Shown here: positions 1 to 9,491 of the stretch, piece after piece
How positions within the stretch are numbered: the first letter of the stretch is position 1
Layout of the letters: each line of letters starts with the position of its first letter
NCBI RefSeq assembly: GCF_902459765.1
Contig: NZ_CABPSP010000001.1
Location: 186,001 to 250,000 of the forward strand
Source: Pandoraea anapnoica
GTDB lineage: Bacteria; Pseudomonadota; Gammaproteobacteria; Burkholderiales; Burkholderiaceae
DNA: 64,000 nucleotides
Reading direction: 5' to 3'
Made by a program: the position numbers and the translations under genes
Notes under the pieces: generated by a model
Seen by the model: the letters and a program-made list of their open reading frames with translations, nothing else
The model's database searches: none
Told to the model about the DNA's origin: nothing

Positions 1-216
1 GGGTATTGCTTAGGTATTGCTTGAATATTGCAGGGTACTGCGGTGATGCGAGACCTTCTGAACTACAGGACTGCGATTGATGCGTGTACAGCGATGCAGA
101 CTTCTAACTACCGATACTGCGACTTGCTGAACGGCTACTGCGGATAAAGCGGAACGACGAGAACTACAAGACTTCCGAACTGCGACTGCTACCACCTGCT
201 GCAAGACGACGCTGAA
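1..216. repeat. degenerate repeat-like non-coding stretch
   Basis: No convincing gene is visible here. The motif TACTGCG or ACTGCG recurs, at about 36, 69, 116, 137 and 180, together with variants of GGTATTGCT at the very start. This gives the look of a decayed tandem or dispersed repeat. Open frames on both strands have low-complexity, Arg/Val/Ser-rich translations. The stretch is cut by the window edge, so its full extent is unknown. Confidence 0.35.
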
Positions 217-510
217 TTACGCGGCGTCCTTAAACTGAATGCGGGGGCACGGCGTGACACGGTGGCTACGGCGATAGCGCAACACGCGGTCCATGTGCGC
301 TGCCGAGGCGGTGCGCATCGCACGGCGGTGCAACTGCTTCACTCGCGCTGCCGACACCGAAACGGCCAATGCCGCGACAACCAACCAACTGACGAAAACC
401 ACAACACTTCTCCCCGTTGAGTGCAGCGCCGAGACGATCCGGGATGAACCGGTACGCATCGAATTCGGAGGGAAATCAAAAAGCGTGGTGAGCGCCGGTC
501 GCAACTGCAT
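217..510 (-). CDS. possible small single-pass membrane protein
   Basis: I do not recognise the family. The translation is 97 residues from the ATG at 510, or 80 residues from an internal ATG at 459. It has one plausible transmembrane helix around residues 34-55 (VVVFVSWLVVAALAVSV), followed by a strongly basic C-terminal tail, so a membrane anchor with a cytoplasmic basic tail is possible. The AT-rich segment just upstream (536-640) could hold its promoter. A weaker overlapping frame lies on the plus strand at 293-535. Coding status is uncertain because only the hydrophobic segment supports it. Confidence 0.3.
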   Translation of the reverse strand: MQLRPALTTLFDFPPNSMRTGSSRIVSALHSTGRSVVVFVSWLVVAALAVSVSAARVKQLHRRAMRTASAAHMDRVLRYRRSHRVTPCPRIQFKDAA

Positions 511-715
511 GAAACTTCAATGGAGTGAATTCTAAATAGATTCCCGAATAGGGTAAACCCTTAAAATCGTAAATAGTGTATTTTTTTAGACGAATCAATA
601 CGAAATTCCAAACGCTCGTTTTAATTTGAGTGCCATTGATTCCAAGGGAAAATCGACCCAAACCCGCATGCCTTCACGGGTTCGGGGCGAATGCCGATGG
701 GCCGGAGGCGGACGA
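511..715. other. AT-rich intergenic segment with possible porin terminator
   Basis: Positions 536-640 are far richer in A and T than anything nearby, with runs such as TATTTTTTTAG. They include AGGGT-aa-ACCCT, a small inverted repeat near 552-563. At 661-682, AACCCG and CGGGTT form a 6-base stem with a 10-base loop. Read on the minus strand, this follows the porin stop and is trailed by GATTTT, so it may be a weak terminator. No gene is seen. Confidence 0.4.
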
Positions 716-1930
716 TCAGAAGCTGTGCTTCAGCCCCATGCCCAGCAACAACTGGGTGCGGGCACCGGCGTCGATGCCATAGGAGCCTACCGAGGCCGTC
801 GCTTCCACGGCTTGTCCCTGATTCAGGGTTTTGCCGACCGCTTGCTGATAGCCGCCAATCACATAAGTGGACGTGCGCTTGGACAATGCATAGGTGACGC
901 CCGCATTGAACTGGTTGTAATGCGCACCGAGGGTACCGTCGGCACGCATGCGCGTGTAGCTGTAGCCGATACCGGTATTGATAGCTGGCGTAAGCGCATA
1001 GGTGGCGAACGCATTCACGCTGTCGAATTTCGCCGTGCCGGTGAACATCGACATGGCATCGCTCGCGTACTGAGCGTTCGAGAACGTCACGCCGAGAATC
1101 GCCGGACCGATCGCGTACTTACCGCCCACCCGCGCAATGCTCACCTTGCTTGCTGTGCGGAAACCGGCGTTGATCGGCGAGTTGAACAGCGAACCTGCGC
1201 TGCTCGTCCATTCGCGATACGGCCAGTCACCGTTGGTGAAGGGGTTCCCGCGATTGCTGCCGCCATCTGCGAAGAAGTAACCGGCCGCGAGAGCCACCGG
1301 CCCATTGCTGTAGGCCCCCGCGAGGCCGTATGCGCGGCCCGCGCCCGTCTTCCCTGCGACGTTGCCGGTCGCATACATCCCTTCGAATTGCAGACCACCG
1401 AAATTCGGCGTGGCGTAACGGATCGAGTTGTTGATGCGTGCGCCGTTGTCGTAGTTGTCGACGTCGCCGGGCGTGGCGAAGAAGCCGCCGAAGTAGCCGT
1501 CTGCGGTCAGACCCTGCACGAGATTGACGACCGGATCGTACTGACGGCCGATCGTCACTTCGCCCCATTCGCTGCTGCGCAGGCCGACGATGGCCTTGCG
1601 CCCGAATGCGAGGCCGCCGTTGCCCATCGATCCGTTGACGGCATTGAAACCGCTTTCGATCTGGAACAGCGCCGAGAGGCCGTTCCCCAGCGACTCTGTG
1701 CCGCGCAGGCCCCAGCGGCTGCCGCCGATGATGTTGCTCGTGATGCCGGTGAACGACTCGGGGCCATTGGCGACCGCTGTGTGATTGGCGTGCACGATAC
1801 CGGAGTCGATCGTGCCGTAGAGCGTGACGTCGCTTTGTGCGCTGACGCCGGACGGCAGTGCGAGCAACGCGAGCGTCGCGGCGAGCGCGACGGTGCGCAA
1901 GCCGGTGTTCAGGTGTGGACGTTGGTTCAT
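716..1930 (-). CDS. Gram-negative trimeric porin
   Basis: This is a 404-residue outer-membrane diffusion channel of the Burkholderia/Neisseria-type porin family (porin_4, OmpC-like). Starting at the ATG at 1930 gives a classical signal peptide (basic MNQRPHLNTGLR, hydrophobic core, likely cut after VSA), followed by QSDVTLYGTIDSGIV, the usual first beta-strand of these porins. The C-terminus GLKHSF ends in the phenylalanine needed for outer-membrane insertion by the Bam complex. An upstream in-frame ATG at 1969 would add 13 residues before the signal peptide and is less likely. Length and architecture match the family. The gene stands alone. Substrate selectivity cannot be read from the sequence. 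Confidence 0.92.
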   Translation of the reverse strand: MNQRPHLNTGLRTVALAATLALLALPSGVSAQSDVTLYGTIDSGIVHANHTAVANGPESFTGITSNIIGGSRWGLRGTESLGNGLSALFQIESGFNAVNGSMGNGGLAFGRKAIVGLRSSEWGEVTIGRQYDPVVNLVQGLTADGYFGGFFATPGDVDNYDNGARINNSIRYATPNFGGLQFEGMYATGNVAGKTGAGRAYGLAGAYSNGPVALAAGYFFADGGSNRGNPFTNGDWPYREWTSSAGSLFNSPINAGFRTASKVSIARVGGKYAIGPAILGVTFSNAQYASDAMSMFTGTAKFDSVNAFATYALTPAINTGIGYSYTRMRADGTLGAHYNQFNAGVTYALSKRTSTYVIGGYQQAVGKTLNQGQAVEATASVGSYGIDAGARTQLLLGMGLKHSF

Positions 1931-1990
1931 GATGTCGAGCGCGTTGGCGCGCATGGTTGAAATCGACATCGAGAATATTGGCGAACACCT

Positions 1991-2092
1991 ATTCGGATTC
2001 CTTATGAAAATTCCGAATCCCCGGAGATCCGCATGGCAGCGACCGGCGTCCGAGGCCGCTGCCCGATTTTCTAGGAACCCTCCTTAGGAACC
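1991..2092. promoter_or_regulatory. porin leader with inverted and direct repeats
   Basis: Upstream of the porin, ATTCGGA (1991-1997) and TCCGAAT (2012-2018) form a 7-base inverted repeat with a 14-base spacer. Further up, TAGGAACC occurs twice, at 2072-2079 and 2085-2092, 13 bases apart, close to one helical turn. Both could be regulator sites for the porin. No factor is identified. Confidence 0.3.
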
Positions 2093-2150
2093 TTGTGCAA
2101 ACACCGCGATAAGCGTGCTGACGAAGTTCCCGCTGGACGCGTAGCTAACG

Positions 2151-3059
2151 TCACGATTCGTCGCGGTCTTCGCCCTGACCTCGCGGCAAACCCGCGCGGC
2201 GCAAGGCGACGCGCGAAAGCGCGGCCCAGTCGAGCTGCCCCTCATCGTGCGCGAGGCTGTCGAGGTGGCTGTCGCGCAGCACGCTGGCGAACGGCATGGG
2301 AACGTTCGCGGCTTCACTGGCGAGCAACGCCAGGCGCACGTCCTTCGCGCCGAGCGCGAGCTTGAAGCCAGCCGGTTCGAACACTTGCTTCGAAATCGCC
2401 CCGCCGTATCCGGTGTAGGCGGGCGTATTGAAAACCGTCGACGTGACCATCTCGAGGAAGTCGCTGCCTGCGACCCCGTGACCTTGCGCGAGCGCGGCCG
2501 CCTCGCTCATCGACTCGATGGCGCTGGCGATCATGAAGTTCGACGCGAGCTTCACGACGTTCGCCTGTTCGGGCGTGTCGCCGAACCGCCAGGTGCGCTG
2601 ACCGAGCACGTCGAACAGCGGCTGGACCGTATCGATGACGCACGCTTCGCCCGCTACCAGCACGTTGAGCTTCCCGGCCTCGGCCACATTCACGCGTCCC
2701 AACACCGGTGCTGCCAGATATCGCAGGCCCAGCGTTTCGCACTGCGCGCGCATCTCTCGGGCGAAGTCGAGCGAGACGGTGGCCATGTTCACCACAATGG
2801 CACCGCGCGTGAGCGCGTGGAGCGCGCCACCGTCGCATAGCACCGTGCGCGAGGTGTCGTCGTCGGCCAACATGGCGATCAGCACGTCGACACCCAGCGC
2901 TGCCTGTGCGGGGCTCGCCGTCGGCGTGGCACCCTCAACCGCGAGGGCGTCCACGGGGCCGCGCGAACGGTTCCACACACGCAGCGAGTAGCCTGCCTTC
3001 AACAGATTGCGCGCCATCGGGGCGCCCATTGTGCCGAGTCCGAGAAATCCGATATTCAT
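2151..3059 (-). CDS. NAD(P)-dependent beta-hydroxyacid dehydrogenase (3-hydroxyisobutyrate dehydrogenase-like)
   Basis: A 302-residue protein of the 6-phosphogluconate/3-hydroxyisobutyrate dehydrogenase family, expected to oxidise a small beta-hydroxyacid with NAD(P) in the cytoplasm. The N-terminus MNIGFLGLGTMGAPMARNLL is the Rossmann GxGxxG motif. The substrate-binding segment reads AAPVLGR rather than the usual DAPVSGG, so the substrate may differ. The catalytic lysine lies in NVVKLASNF. I chose the ATG at 3059 because it places the Rossmann motif at the extreme N-terminus; the open frame runs upstream without similarity to the family. It is divergent from an AraC regulator, which is the obvious candidate for its control. 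Confidence 0.85.
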   Translation of the reverse strand: MNIGFLGLGTMGAPMARNLLKAGYSLRVWNRSRGPVDALAVEGATPTASPAQAALGVDVLIAMLADDDTSRTVLCDGGALHALTRGAIVVNMATVSLDFAREMRAQCETLGLRYLAAPVLGRVNVAEAGKLNVLVAGEACVIDTVQPLFDVLGQRTWRFGDTPEQANVVKLASNFMIASAIESMSEAAALAQGHGVAGSDFLEMVTSTVFNTPAYTGYGGAISKQVFEPAGFKLALGAKDVRLALLASEAANVPMPFASVLRDSHLDSLAHDEGQLDWAALSRVALRRAGLPRGQGEDRDES

Positions 3060-3268
3060 ACGTTCTCCTGATGCAAAGGAATGCGTTGCAGCGCGTGATG
3101 CCAACGGCCTCCCGGCCGAACGAGTCCATCGAGTGCCCACCGGGGCGACGCGCGTCAGCCAGCAGCATGACACCGGAAGCGAGTTTTCGCAGATGAGACC
3201 GGCGAACGGTAAGATGGACGCCATCGACCCGCACGGGCAGGCTGCCCCTCAACGTCTACGCCCTCACC

Positions 3269-4072
3269 ATGACCGTTCGCTACAACTGGCCGACCTTCAA
3301 GACGCTGCCGTACCCGGTCTACTTCCGCTACGACGAGTTCGACGCGCAGACCGCCTGGGTGCCGCATCGTCACGACTGGGGCACGTTCAGCTACGTGGCG
3401 AACGGCGTCATGCAGATCGAGATCGAGGGCACGCGCTTTCTCTCGCCGCCGCAATACGCCGTGTGGGTGCCGCCGAAGGCGACGCACGCGAGCTTCAACG
3501 CGGACGCCGTCATCTACCGATCCGTGTACATCGATGCCTCGCTCGCCAGCGGCCTCCCGGCGAAAGCGGCGACATTGCGCATCAGCGGCTTGCTGCGCGC
3601 GATCCTGCTGGACTTCGCGGAGCGCGGCGTCGCGTGCCCGCAGACCGACGCCGACCGTCGGCTTGCGCAGGTGCTCATCGACCAGATCGCGCTGGCCCCG
3701 GCGGAGCCGCGCTTCTTGCCGCAGGCGAGATCGCCGTCGCTGGTGCGCGTGCTGGATGCGTTACAGAGCGAACCAGCCGACAACCGCACACTCGCCGCGT
3801 GGGCGAAAACGATGTCGATGACGGAGCGCACGCTGGCGCGTCACTGTCTGACGGAGCTGGGGATGACGCTGGGGCAATGGCGACAGCGCATGCGCTTTCT
3901 GCGAGCCATCGAGGGACTGGAGGCGGGACGGACGGTGAAGTCGATCGCGTTCGATCTGGGCTACGCCACACCGTCGGCGTTCATCGAAATGTTTACGCGC
4001 CAGTCGGGACTGACGCCGGAGCAGTTCCGGCGTCAGACGATCCTCAGCGCGTGCGCGCACGATTCAGCGTGA
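3269..4072 (+). CDS. AraC-family transcriptional regulator
   Basis: 267 residues. The N-terminal half is a cupin-type sensor with VPHRHDWGTFSYVANG, which matches the sugar-binding/cupin domain seen in this family. The C-terminal ~100 residues are the double helix-turn-helix of AraC/XylS proteins, ending in the typical segment SIAFDLGYATPSAFIEMFTR. It is divergent from the oxidoreductase that starts at 3059, with 209 bases between them, so it probably regulates that gene and itself. Its ligand is unknown. Confidence 0.88.
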   Translation: MTVRYNWPTFKTLPYPVYFRYDEFDAQTAWVPHRHDWGTFSYVANGVMQIEIEGTRFLSPPQYAVWVPPKATHASFNADAVIYRSVYIDASLASGLPAKAATLRISGLLRAILLDFAERGVACPQTDADRRLAQVLIDQIALAPAEPRFLPQARSPSLVRVLDALQSEPADNRTLAAWAKTMSMTERTLARHCLTELGMTLGQWRQRMRFLRAIEGLEAGRTVKSIAFDLGYATPSAFIEMFTRQSGLTPEQFRRQTILSACAHDSA

Positions 4073-4098
4073 TTTCGGCGTAATACCGGGCCTTCGTG

Positions 4099-4121
4099 CG
4101 CGACGCAGGACTTACGTCGCG
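4099..4121. terminator. hairpin between convergent araC-type gene and liuD
   Basis: CGCGACG (4099-4105) and CGTCGCG (4115-4121) form a 7-base stem with a 9-base loop in the 56-base gap between two convergent genes. There is no clear T-run on either side, so an intrinsic terminator is only possible. Confidence 0.35.
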
Positions 4122-4128
4122 ATAAAAC

Positions 4129-6150
4129 TCACCGCTTGAACGCCAGCAACTGCGCCCCTTCCGGCACCTGATCGCCTACGGCGTACAGGACTTCTTCGAT
4201 CTCGCCATCGGCCGGTGCGCTGATGGTGTGTTCCATCTTCATCGCTTCCATCACGAGCAGCGGTGCGCCTTTCTCGACCTTGGTACCCGGCACCGCGAGT
4301 ACCGCGATGACCTTGCCCGGCATCGGTGCGGTCAGACGGCCTTCGCCGCCTTCCTGCGCGCCTGCCTGTGCGAGCGGATCGTGCCAGCGCAGCGTCCACG
4401 ACTGGCCGTCGGCGAAGACGTGGGCCGTCTCGTGTTCGAAGTCGACGTGGCCTTGCACGCGGCGCTCGCCGAGCGTCACGCGGTACACGCCCGCGTCGTG
4501 GGCATACCGGTAAGGGAACGTTTGCCCGTCGACGGTCAGCGTGCTGGCCTGCGCGCCGCTCGTGAGCACGACGTCAAGGCGCGTTTCGCCATGATCGAAC
4601 GAGAGCGTGCGCTGATAGTCGCCGTTCAGCCGCCAGCCCGTCGCGAGTTGCCACGGCGAGTGACGGTCGATGCTGTCCTGATACTTACGGAAGCCGACGA
4701 CCGTCTCGCGCGCGAGTTGTGCGGCGACGGCCAGTGCGAGCGTCGAGGCGGGCACCGGCGCGGCGGCCGGGAACAGCGTGTCGCGATGGCGTTCGATGAG
4801 GCCTGTGTCGAGATCGGCCCCGGCGAACGGTTCGCTTGCCACGAGACGTCCCAGGAACGCGATGTTCGTCTGCACGCCGACCACGCGGTACTGGCCCAGC
4901 GCACGACGCATGCGCGCGAGCGCTTCGTCACGGTCCTGCCCCCACACGATCAGCTTGGCGATCATCGGGTCGTAGAACGGGGAGATGGCGTCGCCCTCGC
5001 GCACGCCCGAGTCGATCCGCACGCCCGCCGGGGACGTCGTACCGCCGATCTCGAACTGCACCGCTGCGGGCGGACGCAGCGTCGTAAGCGTGCCTGTAGA
5101 AGGCAGGAAGTTGTTGTCCGGATTCTCGGCGTAGATACGCGCTTCGAGTGCGTGGCCGTGAATGCGCAGCTCGTCCTGCTTGCGCGGCAGCACCTCGCCA
5201 GCGGCCACGCGCAGTTGCCATTCGACCAGATCGAGGCCGGTGATCATTTCGGTGACGGGGTGTTCGACCTGAAGACGCGTATTCATCTCCATGAAGTAGA
5301 ACGAGCCGTCCTGGTTGGCGATGAACTCGACGGTGCCCGCACCGACGTAGCCCACGGCGCGTGCAGCATTGCACGCCGCTTCGCCCATCGCACGGCGACG
5401 CGCTTCGGTCATGCCCGGCGCAGGCGCTTCTTCCAGCACTTTCTGGTGGCGACGCTGCACCGAGCAATCGCGCTCGAACAGATAGACGCAGTTGCCGTGC
5501 GTGTCGGCGAACACCTGAATTTCGATGTGACGCGGACGCGTCAAATACTTCTCCACGAGCACGCGCTCGTCGCCGAAGCTGCTCGCGGCTTCGCGCTGGC
5601 ACGAGGCGAGCGCGGCGCGGAATTCCTCGCTGCGCTCGACCACACGCATGCCCTTGCCACCCCCACCGGCGCTGGCCTTGAGCAGCACCGGATAGCCGAT
5701 CTCGTCGGCGCGCGCGTGGAGGAAGGCGGCGTCCTGATTGTCGCCGTGATAGCCCGGCACGAGCGGCACGGCCGCGCCTTCCATCAGCGTCTTGGCGGCG
5801 CTCTTGCTGCCCATTGCGTGAATTGCACCGACCGGCGGGCCAATGAAGACGATGCCCGCCTCATGGCAGGCGGCCGCGAACGCTTCGTTTTCTGACAGGA
5901 AGCCGTAGCCCGGATGGATCGCCTGCGCGCCCGTGGCCTTGGCGGCCGCGATGATGGCGTCGATGCGCAGGTAGCTTTCGCGCGCGGCCGCACCGCCTAC
6001 GTGCACCGCTTCGTCGCACACGGCCACATGCCTGGCGTGCGCATCGGCGTCGGAATAGACGGCGACCGTGCGGATGCCCAGCCGTGCGGCTGTGGCCGCC
6101 ACGCGGCAGGCGATTTCGCCGCGGTTGGCGATAAGGATTTTGTCGAACAT
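4129..6150 (-). CDS. liuD: methylcrotonyl-CoA carboxylase biotin-carrying alpha subunit
   Basis: 673 residues, full length for an MCC/propionyl-CoA-type alpha subunit. It carboxylates its own biotin with ATP and bicarbonate for transfer to 3-methylcrotonyl-CoA in leucine breakdown. Order: biotin carboxylase domain (residues ~1-450, starting FDKILIANRGEIACRV, glycine-rich ATP-grasp loop ASAGGGGKGMRVVE), a linker/BT region, and a C-terminal biotinyl domain with EAMKMEH, where the lysine near residue 638 is biotinylated. CGGAGG lies just before the ATG at 6150. MCC is preferred over other acyl-CoA carboxylases because liuB and liuC are on the same strand. It is separated from them by the four bio genes. 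A geranyl-CoA or propionyl-CoA role is less likely. Confidence 0.9.
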   Translation of the reverse strand: MFDKILIANRGEIACRVAATAARLGIRTVAVYSDADAHARHVAVCDEAVHVGGAAARESYLRIDAIIAAAKATGAQAIHPGYGFLSENEAFAAACHEAGIVFIGPPVGAIHAMGSKSAAKTLMEGAAVPLVPGYHGDNQDAAFLHARADEIGYPVLLKASAGGGGKGMRVVERSEEFRAALASCQREAASSFGDERVLVEKYLTRPRHIEIQVFADTHGNCVYLFERDCSVQRRHQKVLEEAPAPGMTEARRRAMGEAACNAARAVGYVGAGTVEFIANQDGSFYFMEMNTRLQVEHPVTEMITGLDLVEWQLRVAAGEVLPRKQDELRIHGHALEARIYAENPDNNFLPSTGTLTTLRPPAAVQFEIGGTTSPAGVRIDSGVREGDAISPFYDPMIAKLIVWGQDRDEALARMRRALGQYRVVGVQTNIAFLGRLVASEPFAGADLDTGLIERHRDTLFPAAAPVPASTLALAVAAQLARETVVGFRKYQDSIDRHSPWQLATGWRLNGDYQRTLSFDHGETRLDVVLTSGAQASTLTVDGQTFPYRYAHDAGVYRVTLGERRVQGHVDFEHETAHVFADGQSWTLRWHDPLAQAGAQEGGEGRLTAPMPGKVIAVLAVPGTKVEKGAPLLVMEAMKMEHTISAPADGEIEEVLYAVGDQVPEGAQLLAFKR

Positions 6151-6254
6151 GTTGCCTCCGGAAAATGATCGATTTGGGCGGCATCGATGGCCAACGTCCC
6201 CGCTTGTGACGGAGCGTCAGCGCACTGACACCATTCTCTTTGCTATTCAGCTTT

Positions 6255-6299
6255 GCCGCCACACCGGATCGTCTTGTGCGATCTGATCGATGTGGCGGC
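6255..6299. other. strong hairpin in the bioB-liuD gap
   Basis: GCCGCCACA (6255-6263) and TGTGGCGGC (6291-6299) are perfect 9-base inverted repeats. The 27-base loop can form a further small stem, GATCG with CGATC. On the minus strand it sits between the bioB stop and the liuD start. It lacks a T-run, so it may be an RNA-processing or stability element rather than a terminator. Confidence 0.45.
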
Positions 6300-6349
6300 T
6301 TTCATCCTTAAACATCATCCACGCCTGCGCGGCGACCGCGTTGCTCCGC

Positions 6350-7414
6350 TTAGTGGGTCGCGCAGGGCTTCAAGGCGTCGCAATCGCTCGCGTCGCCAGC
6401 ATTCTCCGCACCGAGCTTCTCTTCGGTCGACGTACGCATGCCGAGGCGCGCGAGCAGCGCGCGGTCGGCTTCGGCCTGCGGGTTCTGCGTCACAAGCAGC
6501 TTCTCGCCGTAGAACATCGAGTTCGCCCCGGCGAGGAAGCACAGCGATTGCAGCGAGTCGTCCATCATTTCGCGCCCGGCCGACAGACGCACCATCGCGC
6601 GCGGCATCGTGATACGTGCCACGGCGATCATGCGCACGAAGTCGAACGGATCGACGCTCTCGTTGTTCTCCAGCGGCGTGCCCTCGACCTTCATCAGGTT
6701 GTTGATGGGCACCGATTCCGGATACGGCGACATGTTCGCGAGCTGCGCGATCAGACCGGCGCGTTCACGGCGCGTCTCGCCCAGACCGACGATGCCGCCG
6801 CAGCACACTTTGAGACCGGCATCGCGCACGCGGGCGAGCGTGTCGAGACGGTCCTGATACGTGCGCGTGGTGATGATCTGACCGTAGAACTCGGGGGACG
6901 TGTCGAGGTTGTGGTTGTAGTAATCGAGACCCGCGTCGCGCAATTGCTGCGCCTGCCCGTCGCGCAGCATGCCGAGCGTCACGCACGTCTCAAGACCCAG
7001 CGCCTTCACGCTGCGTACCATCTCGCCCACGGCATCGACCTGATGCGGCTTCGGGCTGCGCCATGCGGCACCCATACAGAAGCGCGTGGCACCCGCTTCC
7101 TTGGCGCGTTGCGCCGCCGCGACCACTTCCTCAACGGGCATCAGCTTCTCGGCTTCCACGCCGGTGTCGTAGCGCGCCGACTGCGGGCAGTACGAGCAGT
7201 CTTCCGGGCAACCGCCGGTCTTGATCGAGAGCAGCGTCGAGAGCTGGACGGCGTTGGCGTCGAAATGCTCGCGGTGCACTTGTTGCGCGCGGAAGATCAG
7301 GTCGTTGAACGGCAGGGCGAACAGCGCTTCGATGTCGGCGACGGTCCAGGGCGTGTCGTTACGGCGCAGGGCTTCGTCGTGGCCGTGAGCGGCAGTGTGG
7401 GCGTGAACTTGCAT
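6350..7414 (-). CDS. bioB: biotin synthase
   Basis: 354 residues. This radical-SAM enzyme inserts sulfur into dethiobiotin to make biotin, the last step of the pathway. The CxxxCxxC motif [13 protein letters not shown] (Cys69, Cys73, Cys76) binds the 4Fe-4S cluster. The later segments [13 protein letters not shown] and [10 protein letters not shown] are also characteristic, and length fits the family. It is the last gene of bioA-bioF-bioD-bioB, 72 bases after bioD. A 198-base gap with a strong hairpin separates it from liuD, whose product needs biotin. Confidence 0.97.
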   Translation of the reverse strand: MQVHAHTAAHGHDEALRRNDTPWTVADIEALFALPFNDLIFRAQQVHREHFDANAVQLSTLLSIKTGGCPEDCSYCPQSARYDTGVEAEKLMPVEEVVAAAQRAKEAGATRFCMGAAWRSPKPHQVDAVGEMVRSVKALGLETCVTLGMLRDGQAQQLRDAGLDYYNHNLDTSPEFYGQIITTRTYQDRLDTLARVRDAGLKVCCGGIVGLGETRRERAGLIAQLANMSPYPESVPINNLMKVEGTPLENNESVDPFDFVRMIAVARITMPRAMVRLSAGREMMDDSLQSLCFLAGANSMFYGEKLLVTQNPQAEADRALLARLGMRTSTEEKLGAENAGDASDCDALKPCATH

Positions 7415-7486
7415 GGTGAGATTCCTTGAATTCTGTGTGTTCGGTGTTGGCGCGGTATCGGTGCGATGTCGGTGCGTGGATCGCGC

Positions 7487-8290
7487 TCAGGGGGCGGTGT
7501 GTGGGCGAGGGCCGGACGACGTCTGCGCAGTGCGATGCAGTGCGGTGTCGACCAGCGGCGCAATGTCGAGGTAGCCGGATGCGGTCGCCGCGTCGGGGTG
7601 CGGCAGATGCGGCACGCGTCCCAGTAGCGGTGCGCCCAGTCGCGCAGCAATCGCATCGACGTTGGCATCCACATGACGCATGTCCGGATCGACGTGGTTA
7701 GCAATCCATCCCGCAATCGTGAGACCGCGCGACGTAATCGCCTCGGCCGTCAGCAGCGCATGGCTGATGCAGCCCAGGCGCAGGCCGACGACGAGGATCA
7801 CCGGCAGGCCGAGCTGACGCGCCAGATCGGCGGTGTCGGGCGCGCTGGCGTCGGGGCCGAGCGGCACGCGAAAGCCGCCGACGCCTTCGACGATAACGAG
7901 GTCTGCGCGCGCGGCGACCCGCGCATAGCCTGCCCGGATTACGCTGCAATCGAGGTCGATACCCTCGGCGGCGGCGGCGATGTGTGGCGCGGTCGCGTCC
8001 TTGAGCACATACGGGCAGTACCAGTCGTCGGGCAGCTTCAGATTGCTCGCGTCGTGCAACTGCTCCACGTCTTCATTGACGAAACGACCGTTGTGTTCCG
8101 ACGCGCCTGCGGCCACTGACTTCAACCCGGCGCACACCAGCCCGCGACGCGCAGCGGCATGCAGCAACGCCGACGAGACTAGCGTCTTGCCGATCTCGGT
8201 GTCGGTGCCCGTGACGAAGAAGGCGTGACGCGCGGGCGTCGCACGCTCGGTCGGGGCATTGGCGGCGGTGATGAGGTTGCGTTCAGCCAT
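7487..8290 (-). CDS. bioD: dethiobiotin synthetase
   Basis: 267 residues. It closes the ureido ring of dethiobiotin from 7,8-diaminopelargonate, CO2 and ATP. The P-loop GTDTEIGKT is at residues 28-36, and [11 protein letters not shown] matches the conserved EGAGG segment. The ~20 residues before the P-loop are a variable extension. The start at 8290 overlaps the end of bioF by 8 bases, implying translational coupling in the bio operon. Confidence 0.95.
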   Translation of the reverse strand: MAERNLITAANAPTERATPARHAFFVTGTDTEIGKTLVSSALLHAAARRGLVCAGLKSVAAGASEHNGRFVNEDVEQLHDASNLKLPDDWYCPYVLKDATAPHIAAAAEGIDLDCSVIRAGYARVAARADLVIVEGVGGFRVPLGPDASAPDTADLARQLGLPVILVVGLRLGCISHALLTAEAITSRGLTIAGWIANHVDPDMRHVDANVDAIAARLGAPLLGRVPHLPHPDAATASGYLDIAPLVDTALHRTAQTSSGPRPHTAP

Positions 8291-9491
8291 GCGCTTGCTC
8301 CGTCCAGTCGTTGTCGAGTTGATTGATGGCGCGGGTCAGGCGCGCGACGTCGTCGGCCGTATGCGCGGTGCTGAGCGTGAGGCGCAGGCGCGACGTGCCC
8401 GGTGCGACCGTCGGCGGACGAATCGCGGGCACCCACAATCCGGCCTCGGCCAGCCCGGCCTGCGCATGCAGTGCGGCCGCGTTCTCGCCGAGGATGATCG
8501 GCTGCACGCCCGTGGGCGAGACCATGTGATGCCAGTGCTTGAGCGTCAGCGAGTCGCGCAGTTGCGCAATGCGCGCCTGCAACGTCGCGCGACGTTCGCG
8601 GCCTTCGTCGCCCGCGATGATCGAGAGACTGGTGAGCAACGCATGCGCCTGCGAGGGCGCGGCCGCCGTCGTGAAGATGTACGGACGGGCGCGATTGATC
8701 AGCCACTCGATCACGCTGCGATTGGCCGCGACGAACGCGCCACCGACACCGGCAGCCTTTCCGAGCGTGCCGATGATCACGAGGTTCGGCGAGCGCATGT
8801 CGAAGTGTTCGAACACGCCGCGTCCGTTCTCGCCGATCACGCCGAAGCCATGTGCGTCGTCCACGATGAGCCACGCGTTATGGCGCTCGGCGAGCGCGAG
8901 CAACTGCGGCAGCGGCGCGATATCGCCATCCATCGAGAACACGCCGTCGGTGACGATCAGCTTCGTCTCGGCAGTGCTGGCTTCGAGCAGGGCGGCGAGG
9001 GCGTCAACGTCGCCGTGCGGATAGACGTGAGTCTTCGCGCGCGAGAGCCGCGCACCGTCGATCAGCGAGGCGTGGTTGAGCGCTTCGGAGAAGATCTCCG
9101 AGTCCTTGTTGGCGAGCGCGGAGATCGTCGCCAGATTGGCCATGTAGCCGGTGCAGAAGTACAGCGCGCGCCCGTCGATCAGATGCGGCGACATGAACTC
9201 GGCGAGCGCGTCTTCGAGTTCCGCGTGCGCCTGCGAATGGCCGCTGATGAGGTGCGAGGCGCCGCTGCCTGCGCCGTAGCGCTGCGCACCTTCGATGAGC
9301 GCTTCGACGACCTTCGGGTGTGCCGCCAGCCCGAGATAGTCGTTGCTCGCGAAGGCGAGGACGTCGCGGCCGTCGGCGCTTAGATGCGGCTGGCACGGCG
9401 TGCTTACCACGCGATGACGGCGACGCAGGTGCTGACGGTCGATCTCGGCGAGCCCGGCGTCGAGGCGGTCAAGCAGGGGATGGGTCGTCAT
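8283..9491 (-). CDS. bioF: 8-amino-7-oxononanoate synthase
   Basis: 402 residues. A PLP enzyme that condenses pimeloyl-thioester with alanine, the first committed step of biotin synthesis. It has [13 protein letters not shown] near the N-terminus, the DDAHGFG cofactor-binding motif, and the lysine in GTLGKAAG that should bind PLP. I chose the ATG at 9491 because it makes an ATGA overlap with the bioA stop. The frame is open far upstream but that part is antisense noise. BioC and BioH, which make the pimeloyl precursor, are not in the window. Confidence 0.96.
   Translation of the reverse strand: MTTHPLLDRLDAGLAEIDRQHLRRRHRVVSTPCQPHLSADGRDVLAFASNDYLGLAAHPKVVEALIEGAQRYGAGSGASHLISGHSQAHAELEDALAEFMSPHLIDGRALYFCTGYMANLATISALANKDSEIFSEALNHASLIDGARLSRAKTHVYPHGDVDALAALLEASTAETKLIVTDGVFSMDGDIAPLPQLLALAERHNAWLIVDDAHGFGVIGENGRGVFEHFDMRSPNLVIIGTLGKAAGVGGAFVAANRSVIEWLINRARPYIFTTAAAPSQAHALLTSLSIIAGDEGRERRATLQARIAQLRDSLTLKHWHHMVSPTGVQPIILGENAAALHAQAGLAEAGLWVPAIRPPTVAPGTSRLRLTLSTAHTADDVARLTRAINQLDNDWTEQAHG

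Noticed and set aside
626-1960. A 444-codon plus-strand frame opposite the porin
   Set aside because: Antisense shadow of a porin that has a signal peptide and a C-terminal phenylalanine.
4228-5895. A 555-codon plus-strand frame opposite liuD
   Set aside because: Antisense to the biotin carboxylase gene, with His/Arg-rich composition and no motifs. LiuD is unambiguous.
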